Notes: generated by a model from the letters alone, not told the origin. Positions 26,178 through 35,629 are shown, numbered from the stretch's first letter. The stretch: 64,000 nt of DNA from JAZKHT01 sp040385245 (GCA_040385245.1 JAZKHT010000017.1:33174-97173), one strand, 5' to 3'. Made by a program: numbers and translations.

Positions 26178-27980
26178 GTGTTCCAATCCTTTGAGCAGAC
26201 TTCCGATCCATCGCAAGGCCCGGCACGGCTGGCGGCGTTGCGCGCGGCGCTGGCGGCGGACGGGCTGTCGGGGTTCATTGTGCCGCGATCGGATGCGCAT
26301 CAAGGGGAATACGTCGCCCCGAGGGACGAACGGCTTAGCTGGCTGACAGGGTTCACCGGATCGGCGGGGTTTGCCATCGTGCTGCCGGATGTGGCGGGCG
26401 TGTTCATCGACGGGCGCTACCGCGTGCAGGTCAAGCATCAGGTGGACCTTGCGGCCTTTACCCCCGTGCCCTGGCCCGAGGTGCGCCCCGGCGACTGGCT
26501 GCGCGACCATCTGGCTGTGGGCGTGGTCGGGTTTGACCCGTGGTTGCACACGGCGGACGAGGTTGAAAAACTTGAGACGGCACTTGAAGGTAGCGGCGTA
26601 ACCCTGCGCCCTGTAAAGAACTTCATTGATACGATCTGGTCCGATCAACCCGCCGCGCCGATGGGCCGGGCCTTTGTTCACCCGGACGCTTTGGCCGGTG
26701 ACAGCAGTGCCGACAAACGCGCGCGTCTGGCCAATGTCATGCGCCGTGCGGGGCAGCGGGCGGCGGTGATCACCCTGCCCGACAGCCTGTGCTGGCTGCT
26801 GAACGTGCGGGGGGCTGATGTGCCGCGCAACCCGGTGCTGCACGGCTTTGCCCTGCTGCACGACGACGCGCGGGTGACGCTGTTCGTCGATGCGGCCAAG
26901 CTGGACGATGCGGTGCGCGCGCATCTGGGGCCGCAGGTCACGATCTGCCCGGTCGACCGTTTCGTGCCTGCCTTGCGTCTGGCGACGGGACCGGTGCGCG
27001 TGGACAAGACAACCGCCCCCTTGGCCGTGTCGCAGGCATTGTCCGCTGCGGGCGTCGCAGTCGCCTGGGGCGATGATCCCTGCCGCCTGCCCAAGGCGAA
27101 GAAAACGGCGGCCGAGATCGCAGGCATGCGCACTGCGCACCTGCGCGACGGGGCGGCGATGGTCGAATTCCTGGCCTGGCTGGATGCGCAAACCCCCAAG
27201 GGCGGGCTGACAGAGATTGACGTGGTGCGCGCGCTGGAAGGATACCGCCGCGCGACCAACGCGCTGCACGACATCAGCTTTGACACCATCTGCGGGGCCG
27301 GGCCGAACGGGGCGATCATGCATTACCGCGTGACCGAACAGACGAACCGCCCCATCGGCAAGGACGAATTGCTGCTGGTCGATTCGGGCGCGCAATACCC
27401 TGATGGCACCACCGACATCACCCGCACCGTGGCGGTGGGCGATCCGGGAGACGAGGCGCGCGCCTGTTACACCCGCGTGTTGCAAGGGATGATTGCGATT
27501 TCGCGCGTCCGCTGGCCAAAGGGGCTGGCGGGGCGCGATCTGGACGGCTTCGCGCGCTATCCGTTGTGGCTGGCGGGGATGGATTTCGACCACGGCACCG
27601 GCCACGGCGTCGGGGCATTCCTGTCGGTGCATGAAGGGCCGCAGCGGCTGAGCCGGATTTCCGACGTCCCGCTAGAGGTGGGAATGATCCTGTCGAACGA
27701 GCCGGGCTATTACCGCGAAGGGGCCTTTGGCATCCGGTTGGAAAACCTGATCGTGGTGCAGGACGCCCCCGCCCTGCCCGGGGGCGATGACCGGGCGCAA
27801 TTGTCGTTCGAGACGCTGACCTTTGTGCCCCTGGACCGCCGTCTGGTGCGGGCCGACATGCTGTCAGGGGGTGAACGGCAGTGGCTGAACGTCTATCACG
27901 CGCAGGTTCTGGCCCTGATCGGCCCGCGCTGTTCAGCCCCGGCGTTGGAGTGGCTGACCCTCGCCTGCGCGCCGATCTAG
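26178..27980 (+). CDS. Xaa-Pro aminopeptidase (M24B, aminopeptidase P)
   Basis: This 600-residue protein starts at GTG 26178, with AAGGGG 8 bases upstream. It has two creatinase-like N-terminal domains (about 1-310) and a pita-bread catalytic domain. The metal ligands lie in LLVDSGAQYPDGTTDITRT (two Asp), GTGHGVG (His), SNEPGYYREG (Glu) and GIRLENL (Glu). It removes N-terminal residues preceding proline and resembles the long eukaryotic-type aminopeptidase P. It follows cobT by 53 bases. Confidence 0.93.
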   Translation: MFQSFEQTSDPSQGPARLAALRAALAADGLSGFIVPRSDAHQGEYVAPRDERLSWLTGFTGSAGFAIVLPDVAGVFIDGRYRVQVKHQVDLAAFTPVPWPEVRPGDWLRDHLAVGVVGFDPWLHTADEVEKLETALEGSGVTLRPVKNFIDTIWSDQPAAPMGRAFVHPDALAGDSSADKRARLANVMRRAGQRAAVITLPDSLCWLLNVRGADVPRNPVLHGFALLHDDARVTLFVDAAKLDDAVRAHLGPQVTICPVDRFVPALRLATGPVRVDKTTAPLAVSQALSAAGVAVAWGDDPCRLPKAKKTAAEIAGMRTAHLRDGAAMVEFLAWLDAQTPKGGLTEIDVVRALEGYRRATNALHDISFDTICGAGPNGAIMHYRVTEQTNRPIGKDELLLVDSGAQYPDGTTDITRTVAVGDPGDEARACYTRVLQGMIAISRVRWPKGLAGRDLDGFARYPLWLAGMDFDHGTGHGVGAFLSVHEGPQRLSRISDVPLEVGMILSNEPGYYREGAFGIRLENLIVVQDAPALPGGDDRAQLSFETLTFVPLDRRLVRADMLSGGERQWLNVYHAQVLALIGPRCSAPALEWLTLACAPI

Positions 27981-28036
27981 GCTTGCCCCCCGCGCGCCCG
28001 CCTGTCACCTTGTCGCCTTTGGCAAGGGGGGACGCA

Positions 28037-28378
28037 ATGGCAGAGCACATCACAATCCGTCCGGCGCGGGGCACCTATGTGATCCGCGCCGGTGGGGCGA
28101 TCATCGGAGAGACGACGCGCGCGCTGGAGCTGACCGAGGGCAGCTATTCCCCCGTCATCTATGTGCCGCGCGAAGATGTGGCGATGGCGTTGCTGGATGC
28201 CAGCCCCAAAAGCAGCACTTGCCCGTGGAAGGGCGAGGCGACCTATTATTCGGTCGTCACCCCTGCGGCCACCCTGCCCAATTCAGTCTGGTCCTATGAG
28301 ACACCCGTCACAGGGATGGAAGCGATTGCCGGGCATCTGGCTTTCTTCACCGACCGCATCACGGTAGAGCCGCGCTGA
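28037..28378 (+). CDS. DUF427 domain protein
   Basis: This 113-residue protein begins MAEHITIRPARGTYVIRAGG and contains YVPREDVAM, TCPWKGEATYYSV and a W-x-YE segment. These are standard DUF427 features (a small beta-rich fold). The function is unknown. A ribosome-binding site AAGGGGGGA precedes the ATG. It ends 2 bases before the convergent sufE. Confidence 0.9.
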   Translation: MAEHITIRPARGTYVIRAGGAIIGETTRALELTEGSYSPVIYVPREDVAMALLDASPKSSTCPWKGEATYYSVVTPAATLPNSVWSYETPVTGMEAIAGHLAFFTDRITVEPR

Positions 28379-28380
28379 CG

Positions 28381-28806
28381 TCAGGCCGCCGCTTCGGCGG
28401 CGACCTTTGCGATCCGGTCCACCATCGCGCGCAACCCGTTGGATCGTTGCGACGACAGGTGATCTGTCAGCCCCAGACGCGCGAGTTCGGCGGGTGCGTC
28501 CACAGCGGCAACCTCGGCCACCGTCAGCCCGGCATAAAGCGCGTGCAATATGGCAATCAGCCCCTTGACGATCATTGCGTCGCTGTCGCCCTGAAAATCG
28601 AACCGTGCGCCCGGTCCCTGCCCTGTCAACACCGGCTGTATCCAGACCTGACTGGCGCAGCCCAGCACCTTGGTGGCGGGCACCTTGAACGCATCGTCCA
28701 TCGGCGCGAATGCCTTGCCCAGTTCGATGACATGGCGATAGCGGTCTTCCCAATCGTCCAGAAAGTCGAACGTCTCGGCAATGTCTTCGAACGCTGGGGT
28801 GGCCAT
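28381..28806 (-). CDS. sufE: SufE family cysteine desulfuration protein
   Basis: This 141-residue SufE accepts sulfur from a cysteine desulfurase (SufS) for Fe-S cluster assembly. It starts MATPAFEDIAETFDFLDDWE and carries the catalytic cysteine in KVLGCASQVW and the DADAMIVKG-like segment (DSDAMIVKGLIAI). No other suf genes are here, as is common when sufE is detached from the operon. Confidence 0.93.
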   Translation of the reverse strand: MATPAFEDIAETFDFLDDWEDRYRHVIELGKAFAPMDDAFKVPATKVLGCASQVWIQPVLTGQGPGARFDFQGDSDAMIVKGLIAILHALYAGLTVAEVAAVDAPAELARLGLTDHLSSQRSNGLRAMVDRIAKVAAEAAA

Positions 28807-28927
28807 GGGATGCTCCGTCTGGTGACAATCAGGTAAGCGCGTCGGGCCAAAAGGTCCAGCCCGCGCGGGGGTGCTTTTCAAACTGCTGCGCATCGGCTAC
28901 CCAAGGGACATGGAACGAGGGACCGGA

Positions 28928-29383
28928 ATGAGACGCATGGTTTTGGCCGCCTTTGGCGCGGCGCTTTTGGTGTCAGGCTGCGGCGCAGTGCGCGAGTCGC
29001 GGTTGAACCCGTTCAACTGGTTCGGCCAGTCCCAACCGCGCGAGGCGTTCGTTCTGGGCGCGGACCCGGTGGATGACCGGTTGCTGGCCGAACAGGTGAC
29101 CGAGTTGAAGATCGAATCCTATCCGGGCGGGGCCATCGTGCGCGCCACGGGTCTGATGCCGACCCAAGGCTGGTGGGATGCCGAACTGGTCGCGCGGCCC
29201 TTGGATGAAAACGGCGTGCTGGTGTTTGATTTCCGCGTCTTCCCGCCGTTGACAAAGACGGACGTGAACACAGCCCAATCACGCGAAGTGACCGTGGCCA
29301 TCGCCCTGTCGGACATCAAGCTGGAGCCGGTGCGCGAAATCGTGGTGCAGGGTCAGACCAACGCGCGATCGTCGCGGCGCTGA
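28928..29383 (+). CDS. Lipoprotein of unknown function
   Basis: This 151-residue protein has a signal peptide MRRMVLAAFGAALLVSGCG with lipobox VSGC, so it is membrane-anchored in the envelope. The mature part includes SRLNPFNWFGQSQPRE and a beta-rich C-terminal region. I recognise no named family. It is divergent from sufE and its 3' end faces rnd across a hairpin. Confidence 0.75.
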   Translation: MRRMVLAAFGAALLVSGCGAVRESRLNPFNWFGQSQPREAFVLGADPVDDRLLAEQVTELKIESYPGGAIVRATGLMPTQGWWDAELVARPLDENGVLVFDFRVFPPLTKTDVNTAQSREVTVAIALSDIKLEPVREIVVQGQTNARSSRR

Positions 29384-29397
29384 CGCCGCGCCAAAGC

Positions 29398-29419
29398 GGG
29401 TCTGCGGTGCGGCAGACCC
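29398..29419. terminator. Bidirectional terminator-like hairpin
   Basis: A perfect 8-bp stem (GGGTCTGC / GCAGACCC) lies between the convergent lipoprotein and rnd stops. It lacks a clear T tract. Confidence 0.5.
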
Positions 29420-29421
29420 TG

Positions 29422-30579
29422 CTAAAGCTGAACGACGCGCACCTCGTTGCCCTTGGCCGACAGCGCAATCTCGCCCCGGCACAGGCGCAGCGCGTCCTGA
29501 CCGAACGCCTCCATCCGCCAGCCGGTCAGAGCCTCGACGTCACGTTCGCCTGCGGCAATCGCATCCAGATCGGAGGCCGACGCGATCAGGCGCGCGGCCA
29601 CCCCCAGCGATTCCGACTTGGCCTTGAGCAGCACGCGCAGCAGATCGGCCAGCGCCGGATTTACCTGCAACTGTTCGCGCGACAGATCGGGTTTTGGCAT
29701 GTCTTCGGGGCGCATTTCCAATCCGGCCTTGATGGCGGCAAGGATGCCTTCGGCAATCTCTGGCTTGCGGCCTTCGCGCAAAAGCAGGCGCGAGCGACCA
29801 AGTTCTTCGATACTGGTCGGGCGGGTCGAGGCAAGCTCCAGCAGGGCGTCGTCCTTCATCACCCGTGACCGGGGCACGTTCAGGCGTTGGGCATATTCCT
29901 CGCGGAAGCGCGACAACTCCTTGACCACCGCCAGAAAACGGCCCGACGTCGTGCGCGTCTTGACCCGCATCCAGGCATCTTCGGGGGTAACGGTATAGGT
30001 CGCCGGATCGGTCAGGATCGACAGCTCCTCCTCAACCCATTTCTTGCGGCCGTTCTTTTCAAGCTGCGCCTCAAGCCATTCATAGATCACCCGCAGATGG
30101 GTGACATCGGCCAGCGCATATTCGGCCTGCGCGGTGGACAGCGGGCGGCGCGACCAATCGGTGAAGCGCGAGGTTTTATCAAGGTTTTCGCGGGCGATCT
30201 TTTTCACCAGCGTCTCGTATCCGACCTGTTCGCCAAAGCCGCAGACCATCGCGGCCACCTGCGTGTCGAACAAGGGATCGGGAAACACGTTGCCTTCGAC
30301 AAAGAAGATCTCAAGATCCTGCCGGGCCGCGTGAAAGACCTTTACCGTCGCCTTGTGGCGGAACAGATCGTACAGCGGCTCCATCGACATGGCATCGCCC
30401 AGGATCGGGTCGATCAGCACCGCATCGCCGGTCTTGCCGGGCAGCGCCATCTGGATCAGGCACAGCTTTGACCAATAGGTGCGTTCGCGCAGGAATTCCG
30501 TGTCGATGGTGACGTAGGGTTCAGCTTTCGCGGCGGTGCAGAAGGCGGCGAGGTCTTCGGTCGTTGTGATGGTGCGCAT
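29422..30579 (-). CDS. rnd: Ribonuclease D
   Basis: This 385-residue 3'-5' exoribonuclease takes part in tRNA 3'-end maturation. The DEDDy exonuclease domain (about 1-200) shows VTIDTEFLRE, VFHAARQDLEIF and YALADVTHLRVIYEWL. The HRDC domain follows (about 210-290, FREEYAQRLNVPRSRVMKDD). The start MRTITTTEDL gives the normal length. Confidence 0.95.
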   Translation of the reverse strand: MRTITTTEDLAAFCTAAKAEPYVTIDTEFLRERTYWSKLCLIQMALPGKTGDAVLIDPILGDAMSMEPLYDLFRHKATVKVFHAARQDLEIFFVEGNVFPDPLFDTQVAAMVCGFGEQVGYETLVKKIARENLDKTSRFTDWSRRPLSTAQAEYALADVTHLRVIYEWLEAQLEKNGRKKWVEEELSILTDPATYTVTPEDAWMRVKTRTTSGRFLAVVKELSRFREEYAQRLNVPRSRVMKDDALLELASTRPTSIEELGRSRLLLREGRKPEIAEGILAAIKAGLEMRPEDMPKPDLSREQLQVNPALADLLRVLLKAKSESLGVAARLIASASDLDAIAAGERDVEALTGWRMEAFGQDALRLCRGEIALSAKGNEVRVVQL

Positions 30580-30703
30580 GTGGCCTTTTGCTTTCCGGGC
30601 AGGGCACGGGTTCATCCCGCCCAACCGCTATAGGCGGGGTTGCCGGGAATTGGAAGGGCTGCGCGTCTGGCTGTGACGGGAAGGGTCTTTCACCCCTGCC
30701 GGA

Positions 30704-30720
30704 CCCACCCAAGGATATTT
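30704..30720 (-). repeat. Dispersed intergenic core motif, copy 3
   Basis: On the minus strand it reads AAATATCCTTGGGTGGG, related to copies at 7024, 14148 and 55479. It lies between the starts of rnd and the end of purN. Confidence 0.4.
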
Positions 30721-30737
30721 TTGCCAAGCTGACAGGG

Positions 30738-31325
30738 TCAGAGGAAGACGGGCGTCCGGTCCCCGGCGGCATAGCGGCGCAGCACGGCGGGATAGAGGAT
30801 ATGTTCCTGCACCAGAACGCGGGCGGCAAGGCTGTCTGCGGTGTCGCCGGGCAGGATCGGCACGCGGGCCTGACCCAAGGTCGGGCCGTCGTCCAACAGG
30901 GCGGTGACTTCGTGCACGGTGCAGCCCGCCTCGGTATCCTGCGCGTCCAGCGCACGTTGGTGGGTGTGCAGGCCCGGGTATTTGGGCAGCAAGGACGGGT
31001 GGATGTTCAGCATCTGGCCCCGGAAGCGGTTGACGAAATCAGGCGTCAAGACGCGCATGAAACCGGCAAGGCACAGGATATCAGGATTGGCTGCAAGGAT
31101 CGGGGCCAGCAGCGCCGCCTCGAACGCCGCGCGGTCGCCCTTGAACGCGCGGTGATCCACTGCCGCCGTGGGAATGCCAAGGGCGGTGGCCTTTGCCAAT
31201 CCACTTGCGTCGGGATCGTTGGACGCCACCAGCACGGCGCGGGCGGGGTGATCGCCCGTCATGTCGCGCACCAAGGCCATCATGTTGGAGCCACCCCCGG
31301 AAATCAGGATGGCCACACGTTTCAC
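30738..31325 (-). CDS. purN: Phosphoribosylglycinamide formyltransferase
   Basis: This 195-residue GAR transformylase uses 10-formyl-THF in purine synthesis. It starts at a GTG within GTGA, overlapping the purM stop by 4 bases, which indicates translational coupling. Motifs are VAILISGGGSNMMAL, the catalytic Asn/His in MLNIHPSLLPKYPGLHTH and the Asp in a GCTVHEVTALLDDGP context. Confidence 0.96.
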   Translation of the reverse strand: MKRVAILISGGGSNMMALVRDMTGDHPARAVLVASNDPDASGLAKATALGIPTAAVDHRAFKGDRAAFEAALLAPILAANPDILCLAGFMRVLTPDFVNRFRGQMLNIHPSLLPKYPGLHTHQRALDAQDTEAGCTVHEVTALLDDGPTLGQARVPILPGDTADSLAARVLVQEHILYPAVLRRYAAGDRTPVFL

Positions 31326-32359
31326 AGCAGGCGGCCCGTGTAGATGACGCCCTGCCCCTCGATAACCTCGCCCATCGGAACGACGGTTTCGCCCAGACCC
31401 GTCAGCAATTCGGTCAATGCGGCGGCGCGGTCGGGGGCCACGACCAGCATCATGCCGATGCCGCAGTTGAAGGATTTCAGCATCTCGGCCTCGGCGATGT
31501 TCGCGGTCTTTGCCAGCCAGCGGAACACCGGCGGCAGGGTCCATGCGCCAAGGTCAATGCGGACGGCCAGACCGTCGGGCAGAACGCGCGGCGGGTTTTC
31601 GGTAAGGCCCCCGCCGGTGATATGGGCCAGCGCATGCACACCCCCTGCCCGGATCGCCGCCAGCGCCTGTTTGACATACAGCCGCGTCGGCGTCAGCAGC
31701 GATGCACCCAATGTGCCATCCCCAAAGGGCGACGCTGCATCCCAACCCAGACCGGACAGGTCCACCACCTTGCGCACAAAGCTGTAGCCGTTGGAATGCA
31801 CCCCGTCCGACGCCAGTCCCAGCATCACATCGCCAACAGCCACGCCTGCGGGCAGATCGGTCCCGCGCTCCATCGCGCCGACGGCAAACCCCGCCAGATC
31901 GAAATCGCCCTTGTGATACATGCCGGGCATTTCCGCCGTCTCGCCGCCGATCAGGGCACAGCCTGACTGTTCGCACCCAAGGGCGATGCCGTTGATGATG
32001 CGGGCCGCCTGATCCACCTCCAGCTTGCCGGTGGCGAAATAGTCCAGAAACAGCAAGGGTTCGGCCCCCTGACACACCAGATCGTTGACGCACATCGCAA
32101 CGAGATCGATGCCGATGGTGTCGACATTGCCGGTGTCGATGGCGATGCGCAGCTTGGTTCCCACCCCGTCGGTCGCGGCGACAAGGATCGGGTCGGTGTA
32201 GCCCGCGGCCTTCAGATCGAACAGCGCGCCGAACCCGCCAAGGCCCGACATCGAGCCCGACCGCGCGGTGCGTTTGGCCGCCGGTTTGATGCGTTCGACC
32301 AATTCGTTCCCGGCGTCGATGTCCACGCCCGCCTGGGCATAGGTTAGGCCGTTCGTCAT
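31322..32359 (-). CDS. purM: Phosphoribosylformylglycinamidine cyclo-ligase
   Basis: This 345-residue AIR synthetase acts just after PurL in purine synthesis. It has the N-terminal MTNGLTYAQAGVDIDAGNEL, ATDGVGTKLRIAID and the glycine-rich GLASDGVHSNGYSFVRKV and AHITGGGLTENPPRVLP. It forms an operon with purN. Confidence 0.97.
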   Translation of the reverse strand: MTNGLTYAQAGVDIDAGNELVERIKPAAKRTARSGSMSGLGGFGALFDLKAAGYTDPILVAATDGVGTKLRIAIDTGNVDTIGIDLVAMCVNDLVCQGAEPLLFLDYFATGKLEVDQAARIINGIALGCEQSGCALIGGETAEMPGMYHKGDFDLAGFAVGAMERGTDLPAGVAVGDVMLGLASDGVHSNGYSFVRKVVDLSGLGWDAASPFGDGTLGASLLTPTRLYVKQALAAIRAGGVHALAHITGGGLTENPPRVLPDGLAVRIDLGAWTLPPVFRWLAKTANIAEAEMLKSFNCGIGMMLVVAPDRAAALTELLTGLGETVVPMGEVIEGQGVIYTGRLL

Positions 32360-32486
32360 GGGGGTATCCTCGCCTGCGGTGCGCTGTGCGTGCGCATAGA
32401 CGATCCGCCCGTGCTTCGCAACGAGGGGCGCGGAAAAAGCGCAACCGCTTGACGCCCTGCTTTGCCATGCTTAGGCAGGGCGTGCC

Positions 32487-32562
32487 GGGTCCGTAGCTCA
32501 ATGGTCAGAGCAGGGCGCTCATAACGCCTTGGTTGGGGGTTCAAGTCCCTCCGGACCTACCA
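32487..32562 (+). tRNA. tRNA with CAT anticodon, probably tRNA-Ile2 (lysidine type) or Met
   Basis: A full cloverleaf can be folded over 76 bases with the CCA encoded. The acceptor stem is GGGTCCG/CGGACCT with a G1-U72 pair, then T8-A9. The D arm is GCTC..GAGC, the anticodon stem GGGCG/CGCCT encloses loop CTCATAA, and the T arm is GGGGG-TTCAAGT-CCCTC. The anticodon is CAT. It lacks the C1-A72 mismatch of initiators. The TTGGT after the anticodon stem resembles Ile2 tRNAs whose C34 becomes lysidine, but elongator Met is not excluded. Confidence 0.9.
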
Positions 32563-32748
32563 TTGCCTTTGATTGGTCACTGGCAGCGGATGTGAGAACG
32601 GTCAACAGGCACTGGCCGTATGAATAGCCGCTGCGGTCATTTACTGACAAAGTCAAATCCCAAACAGCGTTGAGCGACGGCTTTCGCGAGCTGCTGTATC
32701 GCCACAGAATCGCGCCAGACCGGTAGCTTGGGGCAGTGGTCTACAAGG
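32563..32748. other. Non-coding stretch next to the tRNA, possible gene remnant
   Basis: These 186 bases lack a start-bearing gene. On the minus strand a short open run ends VAIQQLAKAVAQRCLGFDF with no recognised family. It could be a decayed coding fragment at a tRNA 3' end. No direct repeat of the tRNA end was found by eye. Confidence 0.25.
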
Positions 32749-33894
32749 TTAGAGCAAACCTTGCAGCAGCCCCTGTGACGGGGTGCCGGTCACAGGCAGG
32801 CCCTGGCTCGCCTGATAGGCGCGGATGGCGAATTCAGTGTTGCGTCCCAGCACGCCATCGGCACCTTGCGTATCGAACCCCAGCACCGTCAGCCGTTGCT
32901 GCAAGGTGATCCGGTCCGCCTTGGTCAGCCCGTTTGCGTCGGGCGGAAAACTGGCACGCAGCGGCCCGGCCCCGCCAATCCTGTCCGCAAGATGCCCCAC
33001 GCCGATCGCATAAGCATCCGAGTTATTGTAGCGCTTTATGGCGCGGAAATTGTTGGTGGTGTCAAAGCGCGGCCCGCCCGGCTGCGGCTGGATCACCGTG
33101 CCGGACGCAGTGCCACTGCCCACCTCACCGCCCCAACGCAGCCCCGGTGTCCAGCCATTGCGCTGCAAATAGGCGGCTGTCGATGCCAGCGCGTCGGACG
33201 GATCGTCAGACCAGACATCCCTGCGTCCATCGCCGGTGAAATCCACCGCAAATTGCAGATACGACGTAGGGATGAACTGCGTGTGTCCCATAGCACCGGC
33301 CCAACTGCCAGTCAGGCGCGCGGCCGGAATGTCACCGTTTTGCAGGATCTTCAGCGCCGCGATCAATTGCTGTTCAAAAAAGGCTCCGCGTCGCCCGTCA
33401 AAGGCCAACGTCGAGGTGGCCGAGATCACCGGCACCTCTCCCCGCCGCTCACCATAAAAGCTTTCCAGCCCCCAGATCGCCGCGATGATTTCGGCATCGA
33501 CGCCGTAACGATCCTGAAGCGCGGAAAGTGTCCCGCGATGCCGAGCAAAGGCCGCGCGCCCTTTTTGCACCCGCTCATCGGACGCGGCGATGGACAGATA
33601 GTCTTCTAGCGTGCGGCTGAATTCGGTCTGGTTGCGATCGCGCGTGACAACGCCGGGCAGATAGCCCGCGCCCTGAAACGCCATGGTGAACGTCGATGGC
33701 GAAATGCCCTGCGCCGCGGCACGCCCGCGAAACGACGCCACCCAGGCGTCATAGGCGCTGTTCGGAACGGGCCGCAGATCGTCGGACAAACCAACGGCGG
33801 TTTGGGATCTGCTGCCCGGAACACCGGGCGAACAGGCAGCCAAGCCCAGGCCCGCAAGCCCCAGCCCGAACAGGCGTCGGTTGATCTGCATCAT
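32749..33894 (-). CDS. MltB-family lytic murein transglycosylase lipoprotein
   Basis: This 381-residue protein begins MMQINRRLFGLGLAGLGLAA with Cys next, a lipoprotein signal that also has a twin-arginine look. The SLT_2/MltB domain (about 50-300) has the catalytic Glu in IWGLESFYGE, then GAMGHTQFIPTSYLQFAVDF and GDGRRDVW. A peptidoglycan-binding domain ends the protein (about 315-375, LTVLGFDTQGADGVLG). It cleaves glycan strands to 1,6-anhydro products in the periplasm. The AGAGGTGAG ribosome-binding site decides the start. Confidence 0.92.
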   Translation of the reverse strand: MMQINRRLFGLGLAGLGLAACSPGVPGSRSQTAVGLSDDLRPVPNSAYDAWVASFRGRAAAQGISPSTFTMAFQGAGYLPGVVTRDRNQTEFSRTLEDYLSIAASDERVQKGRAAFARHRGTLSALQDRYGVDAEIIAAIWGLESFYGERRGEVPVISATSTLAFDGRRGAFFEQQLIAALKILQNGDIPAARLTGSWAGAMGHTQFIPTSYLQFAVDFTGDGRRDVWSDDPSDALASTAAYLQRNGWTPGLRWGGEVGSGTASGTVIQPQPGGPRFDTTNNFRAIKRYNNSDAYAIGVGHLADRIGGAGPLRASFPPDANGLTKADRITLQQRLTVLGFDTQGADGVLGRNTEFAIRAYQASQGLPVTGTPSQGLLQGLL

Positions 33895-34061
33895 TCTGCT
33901 CACCTCTTGGCGCGTTTTCGTCATAGTGCAGCCAAGCCACCCCTCATTCAATGGCGCAAGCCAAGGTTGCGTGATCCGGACATGACGCAGTCGTTTTCGT
34001 TCAGGTGTTTGTTCCCACAAAAAGACGCTCTGCATGACCGGACCACCGATTTACACAAGAG

Positions 34062-34087
34062 GTGCCGCCCCATTGCAGAGGCGGCAC
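34062..34087 (-). terminator. Terminator-like hairpin after the DHA2 transporter
   Basis: A perfect 8-bp stem (GTGCCGCC / GGCGGCAC) begins 6 bases past the transporter stop. A weak CTCTTGT follows on the minus strand. Confidence 0.5.
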
Positions 34088-34092
34088 TTTCG

Positions 34093-35505
34093 TCAGGCGA
34101 CAGGAACGTCGCCCGCGCTGGTGCTACCTTTCAGCAGCGCGAGCGCGGCAAAGGCGGCCAGCGCGGCAACCACTGCGGCACCAAGAAAGGCGCTCTGGTA
34201 ACCTGACAGCATGGCACCCGCCGCATCTGCGCCCGTCCCGGCCTGACCAGCTGCCAAGGATACCATCACCGCCAATCCGAGTGCAGAGCCGACCTGATAC
34301 GTCGTGTTGATCAGACCGGAGGCAAGGCCGGTGTCTTCAGGTGCCGCACCGCCCATCCCTGTCATCGTCACGGGAATATAGGCCAAAGACATGCCGAACG
34401 CCGCGAGCAAGGATGCAGGCAGGACCGACGCGGCGTAGGTGCCATTCGCGGGCAGACCGGCAAAGACGCCCAGTGCCACCGCAAGAGCCAGCAACCCGGT
34501 GATCATAACCGGCTTGACGCCAAAGCGCCCGATCAGCGGCCCGGTCACCTTGACCATCATACCCATGATCACCAGAGTCATCGGCAACAGCGCCAGTCCC
34601 GACCCAAAGGCAGACAGGTTCAGCACGGTTTGCAGATAAAGGTTCAGAAAGAACCACAGCGGGATCCAGGCCGCACCCAGCAGCGCCATGATCAGATTAC
34701 CCACGGCCAACCCCGTCGCGCGGAACAGGCGGAGTGGAAGAAGCGGCGCTTTCGATTTGGCTTGAAGGATCAGGAACAGAACCAGCATGACCGCAGCCAG
34801 CACCAGCAGGCCAGCGGTTTGCGGCACCAGCCAGCCGACGTGCTCTCCCGTCACGATGGCGTAGACGGCGGCACTGACCGCGCCGGTGACCAACGCCGAG
34901 TCAATCAGGCCGATCTTTCCACGGGTCACCGCACTTTTGCGCAATACGGCGGGTCCGGCGATCAGGACGGCGATGCCAAGGGGGATGTTGACCAGAAACG
35001 TCCAGTTCCAGCTCATCCATTCGGTGATGACACCACCAAGGAACACGCCCGCCGTTCCGCCCGCAGCCGCGGCGGCGCCCCAAAACCCGAACGCCTTGCC
35101 AAGCTCGGCCGGCTGCCCGCCGAACAGCCGCATCAGAATGGTCAAAGCGGCAGGCGCGATCAGGGCCGCGCCCACGCCTTGCAGTCCACGGCCCAGCAGC
35201 AGCACGGTCTGGTCCGTCGCCACCCCGGCCAGCAACGAGGCTGCGGTCAGTAGGGCAAAGCCCAAAAGGAAAATGCGCCGCGCACCGAACACATCGGCCA
35301 GCTTGCCGCCAAGCAACAACAGACCGCCAAAGGCGATCACATAGGCGTTGAATATCCAGCTCAGTCCTTCGTCGGTAAAACCAAGCTCGGTCTGGATGGC
35401 GGGCAAGGCCACGCCGATGATCGAGGTGTCGAGGATCACGATGAACTGCGCAGCGCACAACAGCGCCAGCGCCTTCCACCGCTTTGGATCGGGTGTGAAT
35501 GACAT
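34093..35505 (-). CDS. MFS transporter, DHA2 (EmrB/QacA) family, 14 TM
   Basis: This 470-residue exporter has the family motif IVILDTSIIGVALPAIQ in TM1, then GGKLADVFGARRIFL (motif A) and GRGLQGVGAALIAPA. About 14 hydrophobic segments are present. Such proteins use the proton gradient to expel drugs or other toxic compounds. The AAAGGACTG ribosome-binding site supports the start. Upstream lies a CueR-like box (35567-35591) almost identical to that of copA, so I infer copper-responsive expression. Copper itself is not a known DHA2 substrate; a chelator or metallophore could be. Confidence 0.9.
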   Translation of the reverse strand: MSFTPDPKRWKALALLCAAQFIVILDTSIIGVALPAIQTELGFTDEGLSWIFNAYVIAFGGLLLLGGKLADVFGARRIFLLGFALLTAASLLAGVATDQTVLLLGRGLQGVGAALIAPAALTILMRLFGGQPAELGKAFGFWGAAAAAGGTAGVFLGGVITEWMSWNWTFLVNIPLGIAVLIAGPAVLRKSAVTRGKIGLIDSALVTGAVSAAVYAIVTGEHVGWLVPQTAGLLVLAAVMLVLFLILQAKSKAPLLPLRLFRATGLAVGNLIMALLGAAWIPLWFFLNLYLQTVLNLSAFGSGLALLPMTLVIMGMMVKVTGPLIGRFGVKPVMITGLLALAVALGVFAGLPANGTYAASVLPASLLAAFGMSLAYIPVTMTGMGGAAPEDTGLASGLINTTYQVGSALGLAVMVSLAAGQAGTGADAAGAMLSGYQSAFLGAAVVAALAAFAALALLKGSTSAGDVPVA

Positions 35506-35566
35506 GGTGTCAGTCCTTTCGAACAGGGTTGGGCCGCAGCGATTCGTGCGGATATCCCTGTCGTCC

Positions 35567-35591
35567 GGCCTCCAACGCTGTCAGGGTCAAG
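35567..35591 (-). promoter_or_regulatory. CueR-type promoter box for the DHA2 transporter
   Basis: On the minus strand CTTGACCCTGACAGCGTTGG is followed by AGGCC. It differs from the copA box at only two positions. A TTGACC -35 overlaps an imperfect dyad, as in MerR-family promoters. Confidence 0.65.
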
Positions 35592-35629
35592 CGCCGGATT
35601 TCGGGCCGGGGCGAACCCCGGCCCAAGGG

